A program made the position numbers and the translations under genes. Under the pieces are notes generated by a model that saw only the letters and a list, made by a program, of their open reading frames with translations, did not search any database and was not told where the DNA came from. From NIOZ-UU13 sp032250555 (lineage in GTDB: Bacteria > Planctomycetota > Phycisphaerae > Sedimentisphaerales > Anaerobacaceae), in contig JAVVFI010000255.1 of assembly GCA_032250555.1 (NCBI GenBank), positions 1 through 8,116 of the forward strand: a stretch of DNA of 8,116 bases. The letters are read 5' to 3'. The number at the start of each line of letters is the position of its first letter. Positions within the stretch are counted from its first letter, which is position 1. Below, piece by piece: positions 1-6,468 of this stretch.

Positions 1-195
1 GTGCCGCTCAACTACCCCTATCGGCATCAGGAAGGCAATTCACCATCCCACATGATGACCACCCTGACCGGAAGCAGCGTGAGCGTTTTTATTGAATCGG
101 GCCAGCTGCAACTCGGCACCTGGCAGCGGATTTTTTTCTGTGAATTTGACGGCCCTCGAAACAGAAAGGTAGTGCTCCAAATCCGCGGCGAATGA
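1..195 (+). CDS. yjbQ: YjbQ/UPF0047 family protein, C-terminal part (5' end outside window)
   Basis: The last 64 residues of a YjbQ-family protein (UPF0047, often annotated secondary thiamine-phosphate synthase), a small trimeric metal-binding protein of about 130-140 residues. Visible family signatures are YRHQEGNSPSH (residues 7-17 of the fragment, with the Asn and His of the conserved N-x-x-x-H stretch), then LTGSSV, then LGTWQRIFFCEFDGPRNRK, the family's C-terminal signature. The reading frame is open from base 1, so the GTG at base 1 is most likely an internal Val and about half the protein lies upstream. It ends in TGA at 193-195. The physiological role of this family is poorly settled; weak thiamine-phosphate synthase activity is known for the E. 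coli member. This stretch looks richer in G+C than the DNA after it. Family assignment is firm, function is not. Confidence 0.88.
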   Translation: MPLNYPYRHQEGNSPSHMMTTLTGSSVSVFIESGQLQLGTWQRIFFCEFDGPRNRKVVLQIRGE

Positions 196-764
196 AGAAA
201 CAATTGTCACTCTGAACTTGATCGACTTATCCAGATTTGTCCAAAACTATGCGCATAAAAAGGGCGAGGGCGTGGTTCCGGCTGGGGGGGAGACCGGTAG
301 ACCACACTGCCTCGCCGAGGTCTATAAAGCTGTTAAAACAGCATTATATTTTAGGCAAATAATTAAAGAGCTATAAAGGTACGAAAATTCTGCAAAGCGA
401 ATAAATAACAGAACCGAAAAACAAGGGGTTTATTTCCACACCCCATCAAACCTCATTGGGATTATTATATAACTTATAGAGATAAAAAGCAAGATAAAAA
501 TCATTTTTTTTGTTTTTTTTCGAACATTATTTAGTCCGGATAAACATCATAAATCCTTACATTTTAGGCATATACGTTTACCGGTTTTTGTAATGACCGA
601 TAAGTCGTTGAAGTTATCATTTCATGGGTGATGTCAGATGAAAAAACCGTTAAAAATGTTGCCTTGACTGCTTTTATGCTGGTAAAAGTTTTAACAGATT
701 GATATTTTGGGTACATCCTTATGTTTGGATGTAGATTGTTTGTTTATTTTTTGGTTGTTCGGTT
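196..764. other. 569-bp intergenic region between yjbQ and yggS
   Basis: No convincing gene is seen on either strand. The left part holds a compact GC-rich structured island (263-342, described separately) in otherwise AT-rich DNA. A weak hairpin lies near 424-444 (GGGGT ... ACCCC). Long T-runs lie at about 503-520 without a GC stem before them. Near yggS there is a TTGACT at 664-669 but no good -10 box at the right spacing, so I do not call a yggS promoter. A 23-codon reading frame at 631-702 is too short to support. Confidence 0.6.
263..342 (+). ncRNA. Candidate structured RNA element (unclassified)
   Basis: A nested hairpin can be drawn directly. GGCGAGG (263-269) pairs with CCTCGCC (310-316), GTGGT (272-276) with ACCAC (301-305), and CCGG (278-281) with CCGG (294-297), leaving a G-rich loop (282-293). 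A second short hairpin follows: GCTGT (329-333), loop TAAA, ACAGC (338-342), and then ATTATATTTT, which looks like a weak intrinsic terminator. Competing pairs exist: AGACC (299-303) with GGTCT (319-323), and the self-hairpin CCTC-GCC-GAGG (310-320). It lies 67 nt after the yjbQ stop and about 420 nt before yggS, so it may be a yjbQ 3' UTR terminator, a free small RNA or a leader element. I recognise no known RNA class (SRP RNA, 6S and common riboswitch cores do not match). Strand is inferred from the neighbouring genes. Confidence 0.4.
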
Positions 765-1487
765 ATGATAAAAATTTCAGAGAAAACGAAACGTGTTGAA
801 GGTAACATTAACTCTGCCTGTGCCCGTGCCGGCAGAGATCCCAGTGAGGTAAAACTCGTTGTCGTAACCAAGTCAGCAACAATCGAGGCCGTACAGGAAG
901 TTATTCGCCTGGGCTTCACCGACCTGGGGGAAAACCGCGTTCAGCAATTAAAAAAAGTTTCCACAGAGATAGATGAATTTTTCGTGAGACCTGATGGCGC
1001 AGCGAATCCGCCTAAAAACATCAATTGGCATATGATAGGCCATCTGCAGCGTAACAAGGTCAAACATGTCCTTCCTATAGCCTGTCTTATACATACGGTA
1101 GATACCCTTCGTTTAGCCGAAGAGATAAACGCATCGGCGGCAAAGCTGAACTTATGCCCTGAAGTACTCCTTCAGGTTAATACTTCCAAGGAACCGCAAA
1201 AGTACGGTGTTCCGGTAGGGGCGGCAACACATCTGGCGGAGCAGATAGAAACCCTGCCGAACTTGAAGCTGGTTGGTTTGATGACAATGGCCCCTTTGAC
1301 TCATAATAAGGATATTGTTCGAGCTTGTTTTATTCGTGCAAGAGAAATATTTGTCGAGATACGCGGAGAAAGAATTGTGGGTCGTCATTTTACCGAGCTG
1401 AGTATGGGGATGAGCTCAGACTATGAAATCGCGGTCGAAGAGGGAGCAACTATCCTTCGTATCGGCTCGGCAATTTTCACCGGTTGA
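765..1487 (+). CDS. yggS: YggS/PROSC family pyridoxal phosphate homeostasis protein
   Basis: A 240-residue cytosolic PLP-binding protein with the alanine-racemase N-terminal (fold type III) barrel. The family binds PLP without known enzymatic turnover and keeps B6 vitamers balanced; loss disturbs amino-acid metabolism. The PLP lysine is K36 in VVVTKSA, the same position as in E. coli YggS. Further family motifs are LGENRVQQL (54-62), WHMIGHLQRNK (88-98), IHTVDTLRLAEEIN, LLQVNTSKEPQKYG, LVGLMTMAP and, near the end, LSMGMSSDYEIAVEEGAT, which shapes the phosphate-binding site. Length is normal for the family (about 230). A loop before WHMIGHLQ (about residues 73-86, with Pro and Gly) is somewhat longer than in E. 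coli. ATG 765 is the first start giving a normal N-terminus; no SD is visible before it. It appears to be a single-gene unit. Confident call. Confidence 0.95.
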   Translation: MIKISEKTKRVEGNINSACARAGRDPSEVKLVVVTKSATIEAVQEVIRLGFTDLGENRVQQLKKVSTEIDEFFVRPDGAANPPKNINWHMIGHLQRNKVKHVLPIACLIHTVDTLRLAEEINASAAKLNLCPEVLLQVNTSKEPQKYGVPVGAATHLAEQIETLPNLKLVGLMTMAPLTHNKDIVRACFIRAREIFVEIRGERIVGRHFTELSMGMSSDYEIAVEEGATILRIGSAIFTG

Positions 1488-1904
1488 TGTCATATTGTTT
1501 TAGGCCTTCTATCTTCGGTTCATTTGACGAATAGCCTCAAGCTTTTTCAGTGTATAACGGCTGTAAACATTTCAAAAAACTTAAGCCCAAAAGGTGTATG
1601 CAGCTACCGATCCAACATCAAAGTTTAACTATTTCTTTTTCTTCGTTAATTACGGTTCCGGTACAGATAAATGGGCTGAAAGACGATACTTAGGTGAACG
1701 GCACAAAAACCACCGGTTTTTAGGAACATGGAAAAAGCAGAAATAATGCAAAAGTATCGTCCTTAACAAGCCGAAAATTACCTGATGGATTGTAGAAAAT
1801 AAGTTTATGGATGGTATTTAAGGGCTAAAAATCAATTAAATCCCTGAAAATAACAAATAAATGCCTGTTCAAGGTCTCATAATGTAATAAGAAGAAGTCG
1901 TGAA
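1488..1904. other. 417-bp intergenic region upstream of the phosphatase gene
   Basis: No supported gene. The region contains the nested inverted repeat at 1679-1764 (listed separately). An open frame of about 50 codons with a GTG at 1594 and a stop at 1744-1746 lies across it, but it has no SD and no recognisable similarity. Before the phosphatase gene there is a purine-rich GAAGAAG (1891-1897) seven bases ahead of the ATG, acting at best as a weak SD. No good sigma-70 promoter was found by eye. Confidence 0.55.
1679..1764. repeat. Nested inverted repeat (cruciform-like)
   Basis: The outer arms are GACGATACTT (1682-1691) and AAGTATCGTC (1752-1761), a perfect 10-bp match. It extends by two more pairs (1679-1680 with 1763-1764) across one mismatch (1681/1762), which is A-C on the + strand and G-U in - strand RNA. 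Inside sits a second perfect hairpin: AAAAACC (1705-1711), loop ACC, GGTTTTT (1715-1721). It may be a small RNA, a terminator for yggS read-through, or the remnant of a small palindromic element. No target-site duplication is evident. Confidence 0.5.
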
Positions 1905-3188
1905 ATGAGAAAAATAAATTTGCTTACTGGTATAGAACAGGAAAAAAGCTTTACGGATGTCCTGTATTTAACAAATCAAAACCATGTTCCGTCTGAAATA
2001 AAACGTCTTTTGAAAAAAAAGAAGCTCTCTTACCACATTCTTCCAATAGTCAAGTTTCCCAATGTGCGTGACAGACTATTTTTGATTGGTACCGTTATTA
2101 TTGATACTAAGGACGCGGATTCTTCCCAGCAGCAGCAACTGGCCCGAATCATAGAATCTCTTGAGATGGAAAATATAGGCATGATTATACTTACAGACCG
2201 CCAGGAGATGCCTGTAAAAAGTTTTTCCATATCACCGTCAAAAACGAGTTTCTCTATGGTCAACAGTATGGAATCCATTTCCACAGCAGAATTGTGGAAC
2301 AAAATAAGTGCCAATCTTGCGTATCGCAAAAAAAGCTCTGGAATTACGACGAAGCCGTTGGTACCACGAAAACATGTTCTGAGGATTCACCGGAACAAAC
2401 TGGCCGAACAGCTTTCAATGACAAAAAGCCTCGCAGATAATCTTGCAGAGCAGCTTCGTTTAGCCGGTCTTGTGCAGCAGGATTTTCTTCCAACTCAAAT
2501 GCCTAATACCGATGAAGTGCAATGGGCCAGTATTTTTATGCCCGCAGAGTGGGTTTCGGGTGACATTTACGATATGGTCCGTGTTGACGAGGAGCACATC
2601 GGTTTTTATATAGCTGATGTAGTGGGGCACGGTATGCCTGCGGCATTGCTGACAATATTTCTTAAACAGGCATTAATGATGCGAGAGACTTATGAGAGCA
2701 ATTACCGTATATTTCCACCTTCGGAGGTTATAACAAATCTGAATGTGCGAATGGCGGCGCAGAAACTCTCGGGTTATCAGTTTGCCACGTGCTGTTATTG
2801 TCTATTTAATACAAAAACACGACAGCTTACATACGCCCGTGCCGGGCATCCCTATCCGATACTTATCAGGCCAGGGCAGCAACCCGAGCAGCTCCAGATA
2901 CGGGGCTCTCTGCTGGGAGTTTTTGAACAGGCCGAATTCACCCAGGAGACCGTACAGCTTCAGCCCGGCGATAAGCTGCTGTTGTATTCCGACGGGGCAG
3001 AGCCTTTCATAGGCAATTTCAATGACACAACCGGCTTTTATTTCAGTGATGAATTTCTCGCAGTCAAAGATTTGCCTGTTGTAGAGATGATGGATAAACT
3101 TAACACGATTGCCCATAATCAAAAGATTGAGCCTTCTGAAATCGACGACATTACAATAGTTGCCTTTGAAATACTTTCTTCAGATTAA
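1905..3188 (+). CDS. SpoIIE/RsbU-type PP2C phosphatase with degenerate receiver-like N-terminus
   Basis: A 427-residue cytosolic protein with no membrane helices or signal peptide. Residues about 1-140 alternate strands and helices like a response-regulator receiver. TVIID (63-67) sits where the phospho-acceptor strand would be and GMIILTD (92-98) where strand 4 would be, but the N-terminal acidic pair and the conserved late Lys are not recognisable, so it is probably a pseudo-receiver. Residues about 155-190 look like a helical or coiled-coil linker. From about 190 to the end lies a PP2C_SpoIIE domain: SGDIYD (218-223) and ADVVGHG (237-243) with metal-binding acidic residues, ARAGHP (311-316), LLLYSDGAE (358-366) and the terminal DDIT (414-417). 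Such domains remove phosphate from Ser/Thr of anti-sigma antagonists or similar regulators. No partner gene is in the window, so the target is unknown. ATG 1905 follows GAAGAAG by seven bases. accB downstream has its own promoter. Confidence 0.9.
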   Translation: MRKINLLTGIEQEKSFTDVLYLTNQNHVPSEIKRLLKKKKLSYHILPIVKFPNVRDRLFLIGTVIIDTKDADSSQQQQLARIIESLEMENIGMIILTDRQEMPVKSFSISPSKTSFSMVNSMESISTAELWNKISANLAYRKKSSGITTKPLVPRKHVLRIHRNKLAEQLSMTKSLADNLAEQLRLAGLVQQDFLPTQMPNTDEVQWASIFMPAEWVSGDIYDMVRVDEEHIGFYIADVVGHGMPAALLTIFLKQALMMRETYESNYRIFPPSEVITNLNVRMAAQKLSGYQFATCCYCLFNTKTRQLTYARAGHPYPILIRPGQQPEQLQIRGSLLGVFEQAEFTQETVQLQPGDKLLLYSDGAEPFIGNFNDTTGFYFSDEFLAVKDLPVVEMMDKLNTIAHNQKIEPSEIDDITIVAFEILSSD

Positions 3189-3231
3189 GAAATTAAGTCA
3201 GAAGCTCGGACCTAAGTTATAACTTTGAGCC

Positions 3232-3266
3232 ATACCGCTGCCGGAAAAGGCGCTGCTATCCGGTAT
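3232..3266 (+). other. Hairpin after the phosphatase gene
   Basis: ATACCG (3232-3237) pairs with CGGTAT (3261-3266), with a possible inner GCC/GGC stem (3240-3242 with 3249-3251). It lies 44 nt after the phosphatase stop and upstream of the accB promoter. No T-run follows, so it is not a classical intrinsic terminator. Its role is unknown and it may be fortuitous. Confidence 0.25.
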
Positions 3267-3324
3267 CATTTCCAACAGACATTTAGCTGGATTTGCTATC
3301 TCACAGATGTCTCAAAAAATTGTA

Positions 3325-3352
3325 TTGCAAACGCATCTCTTTTAGTTATACT
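3325..3352 (+). promoter_or_regulatory. Sigma-70-type promoter for accBC
   Basis: A -35 box TTGCAA (3325-3330), a 16-nt spacer and a -10 box TATACT (3347-3352). The predicted transcription start is near 3359, giving a leader of about 37 nt before the accB ATG at 3396. The same two hexamers with the same spacing occur upstream of lysA. This placement implies that accBC can be transcribed independently of the phosphatase gene. Confidence 0.6.
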
Positions 3353-3395
3353 CATTCGGATTAAGCAATATCTGTTGCATAGAAAGGTTGCGACG

Positions 3396-3902
3396 ATGGC
3401 GGACAAAGATACCGATTTAAAGAAAATTAAAGAAATCATCGAGATAATGAAAGAGAATGAGCTTCTTGAAGTCGAAATAAAACATGGTGACGACAAGATA
3501 TTTCTCAAGCGCTCACACCCTCATTCCTCTGTTGGCGGTGTTCTAAGTGCCGTACCGGCGATGAGGCCGGAGCCCGGCTCCCCACAACATATTCAAGCAG
3601 GCGGTGCTGAAGCTCTTATGCACACTTATGCCCGCCAGGCCAGAGAGCCTTCAGAAACTTTGACGGAAATAAAATCGCCTCTTGTCGGGACATTTTATGC
3701 AACACCCAGTCCCGATTCCGAGCATTATGTCGAAGTAGGCTCGTCGGTTGAACCGCAGACGGTTGTTTGCATAATCGAAGCAATGAAGGTTATGAATGAA
3801 ATAAAAGCCGAGACCAGCGGAACGATTGTTGAAGTGCTTGTTACGAACGGGCAGGCCGTTGAGTACGGCCAGGTACTTTACAAGGTCAAACCGGACAAAT
3901 AA
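3396..3902 (+). CDS. accB: Biotin carboxyl carrier protein of acetyl-CoA carboxylase
   Basis: A 168-residue carrier subunit of acetyl-CoA carboxylase. Its biotin is carboxylated by AccC and then passes CO2 to acetyl-CoA on the carboxyltransferase (AccAD) to give malonyl-CoA for fatty acid synthesis. Residues about 5-38 form the N-terminal segment typical of AccB (IKEIIEIMKENELLEVEIK). Residues about 42-88 are a flexible linker rich in Pro, Ala and Gly. Residues 90-168 are the biotinyl domain, with SPLVGTFYATPSPD (94-107), a typical AccB 'thumb', and EAMKVMNE (128-135) where K131 is the biotin site. The open frame runs upstream to 3225, but that extension has no AccB-like sequence and crosses the promoter. 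ATG 3396 is preferred: AAAGG (3383-3387) lies eight bases before it, and the resulting N-terminus matches the family. accC follows after 97 bp, probably in the same operon. Confidence 0.96.
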   Translation: MADKDTDLKKIKEIIEIMKENELLEVEIKHGDDKIFLKRSHPHSSVGGVLSAVPAMRPEPGSPQHIQAGGAEALMHTYARQAREPSETLTEIKSPLVGTFYATPSPDSEHYVEVGSSVEPQTVVCIIEAMKVMNEIKAETSGTIVEVLVTNGQAVEYGQVLYKVKPDK

Positions 3903-3999
3903 TTTGCTATTGATTATTGCAAAGAAAAAGAGTCGGCATTGTAAATATTTGTGAACAACAAACAATAGTAAGTAAACGATAGAAATAATACAATAAATT

Positions 4000-5337
4000 A
4001 TGTTTTCAAGGATTTTGATAGCCAATAGGGGTGAAATTGCACTTCGTATCATCCGTGCCTGTCACGAGCTTAATATTGAGGCGGTGGTGGTTTATTCAGA
4101 GGCTGACAGGGACGCTTCATATGTTCAGTTGGCAGACGAAGCTATTTGTATCGGTCCGGCTGACTGTGCAAAAAGTTATCTGAATATACCCCGTATTATA
4201 AGTGCCGCTGAGATTAGTGATGTTGAGGCGATTCATCCAGGATACGGCTTCCTGGCCGAGAACATAAACTTTGCCCAGATATGTCGTGACTGCGGGATAA
4301 CATTTATCGGCCCGCCTGTAGAGGCGATGCAGTTACTTGGCGACAAGATCCAGGCCCGCAAGCTGGCGAGCAAGGTGGGTGTGCCGATAGTACCGGGTTC
4401 CGATGGTGCTCTCGAAAAGGAGTCGTCGGCGTTGAAACTGGCCAACAAGATGGGTTACCCTGTAATATTAAAAGCTACCTCCGGCGGGGGTGGGCGGGGT
4501 ATGAGAGTTGTCCATAACGACCTGACCCTTCGCTCGGCATTTAATTCGGCCCGCGCCGAGGCCGAAGCTGCTTTTGGTGACGGAAGTATCTATCTGGAAA
4601 AATTCATAGTTGAGCCTCGGCATGTCGAAGTGCAGGTTATGGCTGATAAGCACGGCAATGCTTTACACTTTTACGAAAGAGACTGCTCCATTCAGCGAAG
4701 ACATCAAAAGATGATCGAGGAATCACCCTGTCCGGTTCTGGATAAGCATACAAGAGGGCAGCTTGCTGAAGCTGCCTTGAATATTATACAAGAGGCCAAA
4801 TATGATAACGCTGCAACCGTAGAGTTTCTGATAGATAATGAGAAAAACTTTTATTTCATAGAAGCGAATACCCGAATTCAGGTCGAGCATCCTGTTACAG
4901 AGATGGTTACGGGCCACGACCTGATTAAGTTACAGTTGAAAGTTGCCGCCGGCCAGCCTATCAAGTTCAGCCAGAAAAGCATTAAGCATACGGGCGTGGC
5001 CATTGAATGCCGGATTAATGCCGAGGACCCTGAAAATAATTTTGCTCCTTCACCAGGCACAATTACCCGGTTGATTCTGCCCGGCGGCCCCGGTGTCAGA
5101 GTTGATACGCACGTTCATCAGGGCTGGACCGTATCGCCGACCTACGATTCGATGATTGCCAAACTCATTGTCCATCAAAGAACACGGACAGAAGCCATTG
5201 CTACAATGAAAAGGGCTTTGAGGGAATTTGTTATAGAGCCGATCAAGACAACGATACCCGCCTGCCTCGATATTCTCTCCCACAATCTTTTCGTCAAAAA
5301 TAAAATCGATACGGGGTTTGTCGAACGAAATTTCTGA
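4000..5337 (+). CDS. accC: Biotin carboxylase subunit of acetyl-CoA carboxylase
   Basis: A 445-residue ATP-grasp enzyme that carboxylates the biotin on AccB using ATP and bicarbonate; length equals the family norm (about 450). The N-terminal domain opens with FSRILIANRGEIALRIIRAC and contains HPGYGFLAEN (79-88). The ATP-grasp region has LLGDK (K116), LKATSGGGGRGM (glycine-rich lid, K158), EPRHVEVQV (205-213) and RDCSIQRRHQK (K237). Metal-binding glutamates are E275 and E288. IEANTRIQVEHPVTE (287-301) carries N290, R292, Q294, V295 and E296. R338 in ECRIN is the catalytic arginine, at the same number as in E. coli AccC. Position 289 is Ala where E. coli and most homologues have Met (EMNTR). 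All key catalytic residues are present, so it should be active. No SD is visible before ATG 4000; translation may depend on the AT-rich leader. Confidence 0.97.
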   Translation: MFSRILIANRGEIALRIIRACHELNIEAVVVYSEADRDASYVQLADEAICIGPADCAKSYLNIPRIISAAEISDVEAIHPGYGFLAENINFAQICRDCGITFIGPPVEAMQLLGDKIQARKLASKVGVPIVPGSDGALEKESSALKLANKMGYPVILKATSGGGGRGMRVVHNDLTLRSAFNSARAEAEAAFGDGSIYLEKFIVEPRHVEVQVMADKHGNALHFYERDCSIQRRHQKMIEESPCPVLDKHTRGQLAEAALNIIQEAKYDNAATVEFLIDNEKNFYFIEANTRIQVEHPVTEMVTGHDLIKLQLKVAAGQPIKFSQKSIKHTGVAIECRINAEDPENNFAPSPGTITRLILPGGPGVRVDTHVHQGWTVSPTYDSMIAKLIVHQRTRTEAIATMKRALREFVIEPIKTTIPACLDILSHNLFVKNKIDTGFVERNF

Positions 5338-5417
5338 ACTTCCAGCCTGTCGTTTCCTATAAGCTGAAACAGCCTGTTCGTGCAATTTTCATTCGTGTAA
5401 TAAATCTTATATCAATC

Positions 5418-5439
5418 CGGTGTACGTTAAAGTACATTG
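5418..5439 (+). other. Small hairpin in accC 3' region
   Basis: TGTAC (5421-5425) pairs with GTACA (5432-5436) around a GTTAAA loop, extended by two G-U pairs and one C-G pair (5418-5420 with 5437-5439). It lies about 80 nt after the accC stop. No T-run follows, so it is a weak candidate for 3'-end formation only. Confidence 0.25.
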
Positions 5440-5520
5440 CCGAGCAATTACCCTTAACGGAAACAATACACCCGTAACAGAAAGAAGCTTGCTGGTGGTC
5501 TGAAGAGGTGCTTGTAAATC

Positions 5521-5595
5521 AGAGGCCAACCGATAGCACAGTCATTGAGTTAAAAAATCATGGAGCTCGAAATGACGGCACTACCGATTGGCTCT
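5521..5595 (-). other. Large 3'-UTR hairpin between convergent genes
   Basis: A 75-nt imperfect palindrome. The outer arms are 5525-5536 (GCCAACCGATAG) and 5581-5592 (CTACCGATTGGC), flanked by AGA (5521-5523) and TCT (5593-5595) with one bulged base. The inner arms are GTCATT (5541-5546) with AATGAC (5571-5576), then GAGTT with AGCTC (5547-5551 with 5564-5568). The two outer-arm mismatches are C-A as + strand RNA but G-U wobbles as - strand RNA, and the internal 4x4 loop also largely closes on the - strand. It begins about 25 nt after the stop of the 87-residue - strand gene. No clear U-tract follows on either strand, so it may be a terminator of unusual kind, a 3'-end stabiliser or a small-RNA source. 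Confidence 0.5.
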
Positions 5596-5619
5596 TAATA
5601 ATTATCTTGAGGCTTTAAG

Positions 5620-5883
5620 CTATCCCTGATGATGATGTTGTTGGACAGGCTGCCTTCTATGAAACAGGAAGAAAATAATCGCCAGAGCAATCAAGCCGAC
5701 GAGGCCGTTGTCACCCAGAGTGCCAAGCAGTTCGGTAATGTTTGCTACTACTCCTTCCGGTCCACCAAAGAAGGGAACCGATTGACCAAATAAGATTTCA
5801 ACCGTAATCCCAAGGGCAATCAGCAATAAAAATATTTCAGTAATTTCGCCAACCCATCTTTTTGTTTCTTCAAGAAATCGCAT
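5620..5883 (-). CDS. Small two-helix membrane protein of unknown function
   Basis: An 87-residue protein I do not recognise by name. A charged N-terminus (MRFLEETKRW) is followed by a hydrophobic helix at about 14-32 (ITEIFLLLIALGITVEILF). A Gly/Pro-rich loop follows (about 33-48) with a semi-polar stretch NITELLGTLGDNG (48-60), then a second hydrophobic helix (about 61-74, VGLIALAIIFFLF). The tail is basic and ends in HRRQPVQQHHHQG. Positive charges at both ends suggest that both termini are cytoplasmic. Translation is strongly supported: AGGAG (5895-5891 on the - strand) lies seven bases before the ATG. This is the best SD in the window. The gene converges on accC and stands alone. The tail of three consecutive His could bind metal, but that is speculation. 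It is a real gene with no assigned function. Confidence 0.82.
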   Translation of the reverse strand: MRFLEETKRWVGEITEIFLLLIALGITVEILFGQSVPFFGGPEGVVANITELLGTLGDNGLVGLIALAIIFFLFHRRQPVQQHHHQG

Positions 5884-6381
5884 CTTTACTCTCCTAAATT
5901 TAAGTAATAAAAAATCAAGTTACAATCACACACACTGAAAAATGTTCTCGGCATATTTCATAAAACTTCTTTAATTTATGGATATGATTTGAAACAATAC
6001 TATTGCCTGTAAAAAGACACTTACATTTATATTTTGAATATAAATATTAAAAACAACCTGTGTATCAGTATTGAAAGGGGGGATACTTGCTGGGTTGACG
6101 ATAAGAATAAATTATGAGGAAATTTTTGAACATATTTTATAATTTTTTCTTTATTTCTTGAATCCTTAAAGCAGTGAATATTCAGAATATAAAGTAGTTT
6201 TTGCATCTCAGTGAATTTGCAATACAGAAATGTGTATTGAAACAGTTTAAGATGTATCTCCAATTTATACAGGGTTCTTGCTGTAAGAGTAAGTGTTGAA
6301 TGGTCGGATTGAAAGTCTATTTATCTCAATCACCTTCAATTCCTACGATATGCAGCTTTTTTCGTTGAAGATATGTAAATG

Positions 6382-6406
6382 AGCTTGCATAGAAAGCTGA
6401 TTTTTT
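6382..6406 (+). terminator. Weak intrinsic-terminator-like hairpin
   Basis: A stem AGCTT/AAGCT (6382-6386 with 6394-6398) with a 7-nt loop, followed after GA by six T (6401-6406). A longer alternative pairing uses CAGCTTT (6353-6359) with AAAGCTG (6393-6399). No + strand gene precedes it, so it would either insulate the downstream promoter or end an unseen small RNA. The stem is short and low in GC. Confidence 0.25.
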
Positions 6407-6438
6407 AGTTATCGAGCGTTAAAATAGGCAAAAAATGC

Positions 6439-6468
6439 TTGACTTGGCCTGTTAAGATAGGATATAAT
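6439..6468 (+). promoter_or_regulatory. Near-consensus sigma-70 promoter, predicted leaderless start
   Basis: A -35 box TTGACT (6439-6444, five of six consensus bases), an 18-nt spacer and a -10 box TATAAT (6463-6468, perfect consensus). The start site is expected about seven bases after the -10 box, at 6473-6477, that is on the ATG at 6474-6476. No SD is present. This is the strongest promoter match in the window. Confidence 0.7.

Noticed and set aside
664..692. TTGACT at 664 as a yggS promoter
   Set aside because: No acceptable -10 hexamer at 16-19 nt spacing; the sequence there is AGTTTT/TTTTAA.
631..702. 23-codon frame (MSDEKTVKN...) upstream of yggS as a leader peptide
   Set aside because: Very short, no SD, no attenuator structure between it and yggS, and no codon run suited to regulation.
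580..1721. 10-bp direct repeat ACCGGTTTTT at 580-589 and 1712-1721
   Set aside because: The copies lie in unlike contexts (one is part of a hairpin, the other is not), and nothing flanking is shared; probably chance.
1594..1746. 50-codon frame starting GTG upstream of the phosphatase gene
   Set aside because: No SD, no similarity recognised, and it lies over the inverted repeat. The run of four Phe comes from a T-rich stretch.
2030..2329. Reading frames opposite or out of frame to the phosphatase, accC and lysA genes
   Set aside because: They are shadows of strongly coding frames with clear family motifs; none has its own SD or motif.
3225..3395. N-terminal extension of accB from a TTG at 3225
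   Set aside because: The added 57 residues do not resemble AccB, they span a good promoter, and ATG 3396 has an SD and a family-like N-terminus.
6027..6263. 78-codon reading frame on the - strand
   Set aside because: AT-rich, biased to Phe/Ile/Lys/Leu as expected of low-GC noise, no SD, no recognisable motif, and it crosses two AT hairpins.
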